From positions 4,096,129 through 4,160,128 of the forward strand of contig CM020505.1 of assembly GCA_009823395.1 (NCBI GenBank): 64,000 nt of DNA. The letters are read 5' to 3'. Origin of the DNA: Thamnaconus septentrionalis (taxonomy: Eukaryota; Chordata; Actinopteri; Tetraodontiformes; Monacanthidae). The stretch's first letter is position 1; the number at the start of each line of letters is the position of its first letter. Below, one piece after another: positions 61,401-64,000 of this stretch. The position numbers were made by a program, and so were the translations under genes. The notes below the pieces were generated by a model. The model was not told where the DNA came from and did no database searches. It saw nothing but the letters and a program-made list of their open reading frames with translations.

Positions 61401-64000
61401 TCAAAATACTGTCAGTGTTGTTAGACTTTATTCCATTTTGAATATACTCTCCTTATTTGTGCATTGGCTTATTTGTTTCTTGATGTTTTTTTCTGTTACG
61501 AAATGAACACGAGAAACTGGCTCCTCAGCCGCGTCCCGTTTCTTTGCGGAACGTAGTCATGCGGAGTAAATAGACACTGGCATCATCAACATCTGTTTGG
61601 GGTGCGCAAAGGGCAACACCTGTCAAAGGCACCAAAGGACTCCTTTAATTAACATGTTCCCATATTTAATGAATGTGCCCTCATTATATTTGTACATGTC
61701 GTGGAGGCGATTAGAAGTGCAACTGTAAACAGGAAGCAGAATTTGATTGGGGAATAACTTGGAAAAAAAAGAAGCTTTCTTTAAATACTGCTTTGCTTTT
61801 CTTCTTGTGGTTCAGTTAGTCTGTGAATCTTGAAACATCCGGCTGCGCCTCTAGTTTCAATTCTTCTCTGGGCCTTTGCTTGGTCTCTGCTGCCAACCGC
61901 CTTCCTCAGGTGGCCAAAGCCGTGTCTCACTCCCTCAACAACTGCGTGAACTGCCTGCCTGGACAGAAGGACGTGGACATGGCCCTCAAGAGCATCGGGG
62001 AGGCCAGCAAGAAGCTGCTGATTGAAACTGTGAGTCTGTGGGAGGCGTGCGGGAAATTTGAAAATGACAGTTGCGTTTTTTTTGTCCTCGCTTTTTCAAG
62101 TGAAAATGCCTCCTTTCCTCTCCTTTCAGATCCCACCTGCGTCCAAGTCCTTCCAGGAGGCCCAGAGCGAGTTGAACCAAACGGCCGCCGACCTGAACCA
62201 GTCGGCGGGCGAGGTGGTCCACGCCTCCAGGGGCACCAGCAGCCAGCTGGCCGTGGCCTCTGGGAAGTTCAGCCAAGACTTCGATGAGTTCCTGGATGCT
62301 GGAATCGAGATGGCCGGACACACGCAGGTCGGCTCGGTTCTCCTGGATGTGTCGCTGCCGCTGCTACCGTCGGTGCTTCCTCTTCTTTCTTTTTTTCTTC
62401 TGACGCCGTGCTGTCACCCCGTGTAGAAAAAGGACGACCAGGTTCAGGTGATTGGCAACCTGAAGAACATCTCCATGGCTTCCAGCAAGCTGCTGCTGGC
62501 TGCCAAGAGCCTGTCAGTCGACCCGGCCGCAGCCAACGCCAAGAACCTGCTGGCCGCCGCCGCCAGGTAGCTTCCAGTCATTGTGTGTTTATTGTCGCAC
62601 TTGTGATATTTTCCCTCAAGTGTCGGCACGTTTATGGTGGAAAGAGTTCAGTCATCTGTCTCTGCTTTGTAAGGTCTCTTTCTTTAAAGTTTTATTCAAC
62701 CAGATGAGCTTACTGAGATAAATAATCTCTTTTTCAATAGCGACCTGACCAAGAGGGAACAAACAGTCTTAACTGAATGGGATTTGTTGTGTCTGCATTT
62801 AATGTTTACGATTGTTAGTATTTTTTTTCTATCACAGACACACAAATATTCTAGATGTCGTCTTCGTACCTTCACACATCTCCTTCCTTGGGAGGTCACA
62901 TGGGTGGTGTCACGGAGGTGTAACCCACCTGTCAGATTTTGACAGGTGTCAGTTCACACGGAAACATGTAGTGTAGGCAACATCAATAATATTTGTGTGT
63001 CTGTGATAGAAGAAAAATACAAAGAATAGAAAACAGTCTTATGTAACTTAAAAATGAAAGGTACGTAGTGCAAAATCTGCATACCCCCACACACACACAC
63101 ACACACACACACCCTGGCGACACCCGGGTTGTGATGTTTCTCTGCGGACTTCCCTTGTGTCAGAGCCGTGACTGACAGCATCAACCAGCTGATCACGCTG
63201 TGCACACAGCAGGCGCCCGGCCAGAAGGAGTGCGACAACGCCCTCCGGGAGCTGGAGGTAAACTAGATAATAATATATCATAATAAATCCCGGAAACCAA
63301 AGCAATCATTACCAGTGAGCAGACGTAGTGACGCGTGACCTCTCGCCTCTCCTGCAGGCTGTCAGAGGGATGCTGGACAATCCCAACGAGCCCGTCAGCG
63401 ACCTGTCCTACTTTGACTGCATCGAGAGCGTGATGGAGAACTCCAAGGTTGCCCCTTTGAATCACACGGATGCAGCAATTCGTCTTCTCAGGTCACATGC
63501 ACACTTTGATTCCAGCTTCCTAAAATTTTTTCTTTTTCTTTTTCTTTTTTTTGTTTTGTTTTGTTTTGTTTTTGGTTTGTTCCGCTGTGCCCGCCGCTCT
63601 GTGCAGGTCCTGGGAGAATCCATGGCGGGGATTTCTATGAACTGCAAGAACGGAGACGTGCCAGCGTTCGGAGACTGCGTGGGCTCGGCCTCCAAAGCCT
63701 TGTGTGGACTCACTGAAGCTGCGGGACAGGTGCAGAGGGTGGAGCAGGGTCACAGCTGGGGCATACGTTACATCACATCACATTACATTACTGGTGTTAA
63801 TGGGAATTTTCTTCTCCTCCTCCTTCTTCTTTTCCTTCTTCCCCTTCTTCTCCTTCTTCTCCGCCTGAGGCTGCCTATTTGGTGGGTGTGTCTGATCCCA
63901 ACAGTCAGGCAGGACATCAGGGGCTGGTCGACCCCATCCAGTTTGCCAAAGCCAACCAGGCGATTCAGATGGCCTGTCAGAATCTTGTAGACCCGGACAG
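36652..64000 (+). CDS. tln2: Talin-2, 5' part of the gene (34 coding exons, runs off the right edge)
   Basis: Talin links integrin beta tails and PIP2 in the plasma membrane to F-actin and vinculin at focal adhesions. The 34 exons listed below join in frame to about 1,487 codons with GT-AG introns and no internal stop. Domain limits are placed by analogy with talin-1, shifted about +3: F0 1-85, F1 to about 205, F2 to about 308, F3 to about 403, linker to about 484, then rod bundles R1-R7 and the first helix of R8. Visible landmarks are the integrin-binding F3 stretch LVPRLLGI with KRWAASPKSF (W362), the linker SVSPKK, the calpain region TILQQQF, and the rod VBS1-like helix near residues 608-631. 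Talin-2 is preferred over talin-1 because of ICVRQCN, DYGLFLSDEDPRKGIW and LKKDRTLLRDERKMEK. Teleosts can carry two tln2 copies and I cannot say which this is. The missing 3' half lies beyond position 64000. Confidence 0.97.
36788..37641 (+). other. tln2: tln2 intron 1 (854 bp)
   Basis: AT-rich intron between the two F0 exons. I see no repeat or RNA feature beyond short A/T runs. Confidence 0.85.
37642..37739 (+). CDS. tln2: tln2 coding exon 2 (F0)
   Basis: Encodes residues 46-78, including SDYGLFLSDEDPRKGIW and YYMLRNG, the second half of the ubiquitin-like F0 domain that binds Rap1 in talins. The acceptor is ggcttag and the donor gtaaat. The split codon G/CT restores alanine. Confidence 0.96.
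37740..38284 (+). other. tln2: tln2 intron 2 (545 bp) with (CT)n near the acceptor
   Basis: It holds a T run at about 38128-38142 and a (CT)n run at 38193-38220. These form an exceptionally long pyrimidine region in front of coding exon 3. Confidence 0.85.
38285..38414 (+). CDS. tln2: tln2 coding exon 3 (end of F0, F1)
   Basis: Encodes residues 79-121, including KKKQRPQKIRMLDG and VDDSKTVGELLVTICSRI. It spans the F0-F1 junction. The acceptor ctggcag follows a long pyrimidine region that includes a (CT)n run at 38193-38220. The donor is gtgtgg. Confidence 0.95.
38769..38921 (+). CDS. tln2: tln2 coding exon 4 (F1 with its basic loop)
   Basis: Encodes residues 122-172: GITNYEEYSLIQE, then the lysine- and arginine-rich F1 insertion loop (LKKDRTLLRDERKMEKLKAK). 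In talins this loop contacts acidic phospholipid and integrin. The acceptor is atcgcag and the donor gtgagt. Confidence 0.96.
38922..39638 (+). other. tln2: tln2 intron 4 (717 bp) with an interspersed-repeat fragment
   Basis: The segment at about 38973-39120 (CACCCGGGGTCACAAGGAGG, then TCACCAGTTTATCGCAGGGC) looks like a common fish interspersed repeat and resembles the fragment in intron 15. The remainder is unremarkable. Confidence 0.6.
39639..39781 (+). CDS. tln2: tln2 coding exon 5 (F1-F2)
   Basis: Encodes residues 173-220: LNWLDHSRTFREQGVDENE, then RRKFFYSDQNVDSRDP and LLYVQ. It completes F1 and enters F2. The acceptor is gttgtcag and the donor gtcaga. Confidence 0.96.
39912..40039 (+). 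CDS. tln2: tln2 coding exon 6 (F2)
   Basis: Encodes residues 221-262: ARDDILNGSHPVSF, then GIQAQIQFGPHVEHKHK and PGFL. This is the helical F2 domain, whose basic patches bind PIP2. The acceptor is gttccaag and the donor gtaagc. The last two bases complete an aspartate with the next exon. Confidence 0.96.
40174..40237 (+). CDS. tln2: tln2 coding exon 7 (F2)
   Basis: A short exon encoding residues 263-284 (DLKEFLPKEYIKQRG, then KKVFQ). The acceptor is ccatccag and the donor gtgcgc. It is bounded by introns of only 134 and 89 bp, typical of compact fish genes. Confidence 0.95.
40327..40431 (+). CDS. tln2: tln2 coding exon 8 (F2, entry to F3)
   Basis: Encodes residues 285-319: EHKNCGEMTEIEAKVKYVK, then SLRTYGVSFFLVK. 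It begins and ends on codon boundaries. The acceptor is cttgcag and the donor the weaker gttcgt. Confidence 0.96.
40432..42804 (+). other. tln2: tln2 intron 8 (2,373 bp)
   Basis: No coding or RNA feature is supported. It contains T-rich and A-rich runs and a short (TTTA)n at about 42405-42422. Open frames on both strands near 41.1 and 41.8 kb lack splice context or recognisable motifs. Confidence 0.8.
42805..42960 (+). CDS. tln2: tln2 coding exon 9 (F3, integrin-binding PTB fold)
   Basis: Encodes residues 320-371. It contains LVPRLLGITKE (L328 corresponds to talin-1 L325, the membrane-proximal integrin contact) and KRWAASPKSF (R361/W362 correspond to talin-1 R358/W359, the NPxY pocket). These residues are intact, so integrin activation should be preserved. 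The acceptor is tcacag and the donor gtgaga. Confidence 0.97.
42961..43644 (+). other. tln2: tln2 intron 9 (684 bp)
   Basis: I see nothing beyond ordinary intron sequence. Confidence 0.8.
43645..43746 (+). CDS. tln2: tln2 coding exon 10 (F3 C-terminal helix)
   Basis: Encodes residues 372-405: DFGEYQESYYSVQTTEGEQ, then LIAGYIDIILKK. This is the last strand and helix of the F3 PTB fold. Both boundaries are on codon edges. The acceptor is gtctgcag and the donor gtgaga. Confidence 0.96.
43747..44415 (+). other. tln2: tln2 intron 10 (669 bp)
   Basis: It contains a short (AAAT)n at about 44004-44020 and a C run near 44200. Otherwise I see nothing. Confidence 0.8.
44416..44492 (+). CDS. tln2: tln2 coding exon 11 (head-rod linker)
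   Basis: Encodes residues 406-430: KQSKDRFGLEGDEE, then MLEESVSPK. The SP dipeptide (S428) corresponds to talin-1 S425, reported as a CDK5 site. The acceptor is ttctgcag and the donor gtatgt. The final AA joins a G from the next exon to give lysine. Confidence 0.95.
45268..45302. repeat. Three tandem copies of a 10-bp unit (CCATAATTGG)
   Basis: The unit TAATTGGCCA is repeated head to tail and is close to self-complementary, so it can pair internally. Confidence 0.8.
45599..45780. mobile_element. Truncated Tc1/mariner-like MITE
   Basis: It begins CACCACCAGTCAAAAGTTTG then GACACACCTTC, the same terminal repeat as the complete copy at 51693-52055. AT-rich sequence and a GGTGGCTGTTTT motif follow. 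The right terminal repeat is missing, so the right limit is approximate. Confidence 0.65.
46558..46738 (+). CDS. tln2: tln2 coding exon 12 (calpain-sensitive linker)
   Basis: Encodes residues 431-491. STILQQQF aligns with the calpain site of talin-1 between glutamines 433 and 434. It is followed by AEHGSVALPGVIRSG and GQMHRGHMPPL, where R1 begins. The acceptor is cacgcag and the donor gtgaga. A (CAG)10 run starts 7 nt past the exon end. Confidence 0.96.
46746..46775 (+). repeat. (CAG)10 just inside intron 12
   Basis: Ten uninterrupted CAG units start 7 nt after the exon 12 boundary (donor gtgaga). The frame stays open, so unspliced RNA would extend the protein with Ala-rich sequence. Confidence 0.95.
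46951..47064 (+). CDS. tln2: tln2 coding exon 13 (rod R1)
   Basis: Encodes residues 492-529: SSAQQALMGTINTSMQAVQ, then LPPLGQDM. This is the start of the five-helix R1 bundle. The acceptor is tgcgtag after a very C-rich intron of 212 bp. The donor is gtactg. Confidence 0.95.
47233..47341 (+). CDS. tln2: tln2 coding exon 14 (rod R1)
   Basis: Encodes residues 530-565, including KMDESKHEIHSQVDAIT and ASVVNLTA, which is highly conserved in all talins. The acceptor is ctcctcag and the donor gtcagt. The exon ends after one base of a glycine codon. Confidence 0.96.
47628..47836 (+). CDS. tln2: tln2 coding exon 15 (rod R1, VBS1)
   Basis: Encodes residues 566-635: DYTAVGCAITTISSNL, MSKGVKLLAALMEDD and LMRAARTLAGAVSDLLKAV. 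The last stretch (about 608-631) corresponds to talin-1 vinculin-binding site 1, buried until force or activation opens the bundle. The acceptor is cccccag and the donor gtgggc. Confidence 0.96.
47837..49224 (+). other. tln2: tln2 intron 15 (1,388 bp) with an interspersed-repeat fragment
   Basis: At about 48105-48300, CCATCCATCCATTTTTCTAT, then CAGGGTCGCTGTGACGC and GGACTGCGGGAGGAAGCCGA match the layout of a very common fish interspersed repeat. The rest is moderately GC-rich and unremarkable. Confidence 0.65.
49225..49323 (+). CDS. tln2: tln2 coding exon 16 (R1-R2)
   Basis: Encodes residues 636-668: PRQTVLTAAGSIGQASGD, then RQIGENETDERFQ. This is the last R1 helix and the turn into R2. Both boundaries are on codon edges. 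The acceptor is tttgcag and the donor gtaaga. Confidence 0.96.
49324..50172 (+). other. tln2: tln2 intron 16 (849 bp)
   Basis: I see nothing beyond ordinary intron sequence. Confidence 0.8.
50173..50340 (+). CDS. tln2: tln2 coding exon 17 (rod R2)
   Basis: Encodes residues 669-724: LAKAVANAAAMLVLKAKNV, then ATQCALSTSQLVACAK. This belongs to four-helix bundle R2, part of the RIAM and vinculin-binding R2-R3 pair in talins. The acceptor is cttctctag and the donor gtacct. Confidence 0.96.
50341..51331 (+). other. tln2: tln2 intron 17 (991 bp)
   Basis: It contains a short (ATT)n run at about 50578-50602. Otherwise it is AT-rich with no recognised feature. Confidence 0.8.
51332..51466 (+). CDS. 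tln2: tln2 coding exon 18 (rod R2)
   Basis: Encodes residues 725-769: VVSPTISSPVCQEQLVEAG, then KLVDRSVESCV and GELLKQ. The acceptor is tttccag. The donor CAG/gtcggc is weak at +3 and +5. Confidence 0.95.
51517..51660 (-). mobile_element. 3' tail of a fish non-LTR retroposon with (GATA/GATG)n end
   Basis: On the minus strand, ATTTCCCTATTTGGGATC then AATAAAGT is followed by a tetranucleotide run (51517-51566 here). This TTTATTGATCCC-plus-GATA layout is very common at retroposon 3' ends in fish genomes. The exact family and the 5' limit are not determined. Confidence 0.6.
51693..52055. mobile_element. Complete Tc1/mariner-like MITE (about 363 bp)
   Basis: The left end CACTACCAGTCAAAAGCTTG and the right end TCCAAACTTTTGACTGGTAG are inverted repeats of about 26 bp. 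The left end is preceded by TA. The right flank is TG, a decayed target site. The interior (TCACTCAAGGCATCAAAACT) resembles remnants of a Tc1-like element. No transposase remains. Confidence 0.8.
52221..52380 (+). CDS. tln2: tln2 coding exon 19 (R2-R3)
   Basis: Encodes residues 770-822: VSAAASVVSQALEDLLQHV, then GRYDQATDTIM and FSSMGDA. The start is set by protein continuity after LLKQ. The acceptor gcggtggaag has a poor pyrimidine tract, and across the junction AAG/GTGAGC also matches the donor consensus. The real donor is gtgagc at 52381. Confidence 0.92.
52381..53869 (+). other. tln2: tln2 intron 19 (1,489 bp)
   Basis: It contains about four copies of a decamer (CCCAATGATT-like) at 53646-53685 and (AATGCT)3 at about 53818-53837. 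No gene or RNA is supported. Confidence 0.8.
53870..54036 (+). CDS. tln2: tln2 coding exon 20 (rod R3)
   Basis: Encodes residues 823-878: GEMVRQARVLAQATSDLV, then KKLLAAAKLLADATARM and VEAAK. This is the mechanosensitive R3 bundle, the first to unfold in talin-1 because of its threonine belt. The acceptor is ctttcag and the donor gtgagc. Confidence 0.96.
54037..57689 (+). other. tln2: tln2 intron 20 (3,653 bp)
   Basis: The longest intron seen. It carries a possible interspersed-repeat copy (about 54274-54376, related to 29036-29300), a degenerate minisatellite and T runs. No coding sequence is supported. Confidence 0.8.
56235..56440. repeat. Degenerate minisatellite
   Basis: About ten imperfect copies of a roughly 20-bp unit built from AAATTT and GACTTTA or TTCTCAAAATTT (for example at 56251, 56310 and 56399). 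Confidence 0.7.
57690..57818 (+). CDS. tln2: tln2 coding exon 21 (R3-R4)
   Basis: Encodes residues 879-921: GAAAYPENEDQQQRLREAA, then GLRVATNAAAQNAIKKK. It follows the longest intron of the gene in this window (3,653 bp). The acceptor is tgttcag and the donor gtcagc. Confidence 0.96.
58010..58123 (+). CDS. tln2: tln2 coding exon 22 (rod R4)
   Basis: Encodes residues 922-959: NAAKQAAAAATQTIAAAQN, then NTAAHQQLVQSCK. The alanine-rich helix is typical of talin rod bundles. The acceptor is tgcccag and the donor gtgagg. Confidence 0.95.
58197..58238 (+). repeat. (TG)n tract at the acceptor of coding exon 23
   Basis: Two TG runs of 8 and 9 units, separated by CGTTTGTT, end 3 nt before the exon and occupy the position of the polypyrimidine tract. 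Confidence 0.95.
58242..58355 (+). CDS. tln2: tln2 coding exon 23 (rod R4), flanked by TG and CA repeats
   Basis: Encodes residues 960-997: GVADHIPQLVQGVRGSQAK, then QLALIIASQNFLQ. The acceptor is preceded by a TG repeat (58197-58238) instead of a normal pyrimidine tract. A CA repeat begins 17 nt after the exon. The exon is 114 nt, so skipping it would keep the frame. Confidence 0.95.
58372..58412 (+). repeat. (CA)n tract just after coding exon 23
   Basis: Eighteen AC units starting 17 nt after the exon boundary, complementary to the TG tract upstream of the exon. Confidence 0.95.
58615..58926. mobile_element. hAT-like MITE (312 bp) with 8-bp target-site duplication
   Basis: The left terminus CAGGGGTGGGCAAACTTTTT and the right terminus AGTTTACTTATGCCTG are imperfect inverted repeats. 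GGTGGGCCG and ATATGGCCCCCAAG lie inside. It is flanked by GTTTAGCC (58607-58614) and GTGTAGCC (58927-58934), an 8-bp duplication with one mismatch, as hAT insertions make. Confidence 0.8.
59572..59706 (+). CDS. tln2: tln2 coding exon 24 (rod R4)
   Basis: Encodes residues 998-1042: PGSKMVTSAKSSVPTVKDQ, then AMQLGQCAKNLATCLAEL. The acceptor is tcctgcag and the donor gtacgg. Both boundaries are on codon edges. Confidence 0.96.
60078..60206 (+). CDS. tln2: tln2 coding exon 25 (R4-R5)
   Basis: Encodes residues 1043-1085: AHEACGPMEIDSALTAIQT, then SEQLKPLPGES. The acceptor is cacgcag and the donor gttagt. Confidence 0.95.
60325..60427 (+). CDS. tln2: tln2 coding exon 26 (rod R5)
   Basis: Encodes residues 1086-1119: LEKCAQDLGSTSKAVGSSM, then QLLTCAAQGNEHYT. 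The acceptor is cttcag and the donor gttggt. The exon ends after one base of a glycine codon. Confidence 0.95.
60428..61102 (+). other. tln2: tln2 intron 26 (675 bp)
   Basis: AT-rich. It contains the palindrome listed separately near its 3' end. Nothing else is recognised. Confidence 0.8.
60968..61051. repeat. 84-nt palindrome with perfect 28-bp arms
   Basis: The arm at 60968-60995 (ATATATGTGTATGTG...) is fully complementary to 61024-61051. The 28-nt centre is mostly AT/GT and can extend the stem with G-U pairs in RNA, leaving a small loop. Confidence 0.95.
61103..61311 (+). CDS. tln2: tln2 coding exon 27 (rod R5)
   Basis: Encodes residues 1120-1189: GIAARETAQALKTLAQAA, RGVAASTTDPKAAAAMLD and GDAESQQRLAQ. 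The acceptor is tgttgcag and the donor gtgaga. A long palindrome ends 51 nt before the exon. Confidence 0.96.
61312..61909 (+). other. tln2: tln2 intron 27 (598 bp)
   Basis: I see nothing beyond ordinary intron sequence. Confidence 0.8.
61910..62029 (+). CDS. tln2: tln2 coding exon 28 (R5-R6)
   Basis: Encodes residues 1190-1229: VAKAVSHSLNNCVNCLPGQ, then KDVDMALKSIGEASKKLL. The acceptor is cttcctcag and the donor gtgagt. Confidence 0.96.
62130..62327 (+). CDS. tln2: tln2 coding exon 29 (rod R6)
   Basis: Encodes residues 1230-1295: SFQEAQSELNQTAADLNQ, SAGEVVHASRGTSSQLAV and FDEFLDAGIEMAGHTQ. The acceptor is cctttcag and the donor the weak gtcggc. The flanking introns are only 100 and 99 bp. 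Confidence 0.96.
62427..62566 (+). CDS. tln2: tln2 coding exon 30 (rod R6)
   Basis: Encodes residues 1296-1341: KKDDQVQVIGNLKNISMAS, then SKLLLAAKSLSVDPAAANA and LLAAAA. The acceptor is gtgtag and the donor gtagct. Its last AG joins an A to give arginine. Confidence 0.95.
62567..63163 (+). other. tln2: tln2 intron 30 (597 bp) with (CA)n
   Basis: A CA run lies at about 63090-63113, 50 bp before the acceptor of coding exon 31. Otherwise unremarkable. Confidence 0.8.
63164..63257 (+). CDS. tln2: tln2 coding exon 31 (R6-R7)
   Basis: Encodes residues 1342-1373: AVTDSINQLITLCTQQAPGQ, then KECDNALRELE. The acceptor is ttgtgtcag and the donor gtaaac. Confidence 0.96.
63358..63447 (+). CDS. tln2: tln2 coding exon 32 (rod R7)
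   Basis: Encodes residues 1374-1403: AVRGMLDNPNEPVSDLSYFD, then CIESVMENSK. R7 is the KANK-binding bundle in talins. The acceptor is cctgcag. The donor AAG/gttgcc is weak after +2. Confidence 0.95.
63607..63729 (+). CDS. tln2: tln2 coding exon 33 (rod R7)
   Basis: Encodes residues 1404-1444: VLGESMAGISMNCKNGD, then PAFGDCVGSASKALCGL and TEAAGQ. The acceptor is ctgtgcag after a T-rich tract. The donor is gtgcag. Confidence 0.95.
63805..63862 (+). repeat. Polypyrimidine (CTT/CCT)n tract before coding exon 34
   Basis: Nearly 55 nt of C and T only, made of TTC and TCC units, directly before the acceptor. It may compensate for the unfavourable G at -3. Confidence 0.85.
63870..64000 (+). CDS. tln2: tln2 coding exon 34 (R7-R8), truncated by the window edge
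   Basis: Encodes residues 1445-1487 and continues past the window: AAYLVGVSDPNSQAGHQG, then DPIQFAKANQAIQMACQN. R8, inserted in R7, begins here. The acceptor cgcctgag has an unfavourable G at -3 but follows about 55 nt of almost pure pyrimidine. Confidence 0.93.

Noticed and set aside
36652..64000. Intronic mir-190 hairpin known from vertebrate talin-2 genes
   Set aside because: I looked for the mature sequence and did not see it; in human it lies near the 3' end of the gene, beyond this window.
36652..64000. Talin-1 or a processed pseudogene as the identity
   Set aside because: Introns are intact, there are no stops, and diagnostic residues in F0, F1 and the linker agree with talin-2.

Overview
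This window is vertebrate nuclear DNA, almost certainly from a teleost fish. The evidence is a many-exon gene with GT-AG introns, abundant (GT)n/(CA)n, (CT)n and (CTAT)n microsatellites, and fish-type DNA transposon ends of the Tc1/mariner and hAT kinds. There are no bacterial operons, CRISPR arrays or phage genes.

The one protein gene I can support is talin-2 (tln2), on the + strand. Thirty-four consecutive coding exons run from the ATG at 36652 to the right edge of the window. They join in frame to about 1,487 codons of a protein that is about 2,540 residues in its relatives. The window therefore holds the FERM-like head (F0-F3), the calpain-sensitive linker, rod bundles R1-R6, and R7 up to the first helix of R8. 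It stops inside an exon, so the C-terminal half of the rod (the rest of R8 through R13 and the dimerisation helix) lies outside. No in-frame stop, frameshift or missing exon was found. Diagnostic residues favour talin-2 over talin-1, for example the N-terminal SLKICVRQCN, DYGLFLSDEDPRKGIW, and LKKDRTLLRDERKMEK in the F1 loop. The first coding exon begins at a splice acceptor 21 nt before the ATG, so transcription starts in at least one upstream noncoding exon.

Left of the gene, 36.6 kb carries no convincing coding sequence. It is ordinary noncoding DNA with microsatellites and a few transposon relics, except for a roughly 13-kb tandem array at 13558-26558. The array has six units of 1.6-2.5 kb. 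Four are complete and built as leader, 285-bp direct repeat R, spacer X with a single Tc1-like terminal repeat, a second R, then two 300-bp S modules. The fifth is rearranged and the sixth lacks X. The array ends in four 84-88-bp monomers, each containing a hairpin. It is the most unusual structure here and I cannot assign it to a named family. A CpG-rich patch with a perfect CRE, an ETS-like site and a strong G-quadruplex run lies just upstream (about 12900-13460) and is a candidate promoter or first exon.

Within tln2, introns range from 89 bp to 3.7 kb and carry transposon remnants: Tc1-like MITEs in introns 11 and 18, a hAT-like MITE with target-site duplications in intron 23, and fish interspersed-repeat fragments in introns 4 and 15. 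Several RNA-structure features sit next to splice sites. Coding exon 23 lies between a UG tract and a CA tract. A palindrome of about 84 nt lies 51 nt before coding exon 27. The acceptor of coding exon 19 also reads as a consensus donor. All calls are from reading the sequence; no alignment or folding program was run.
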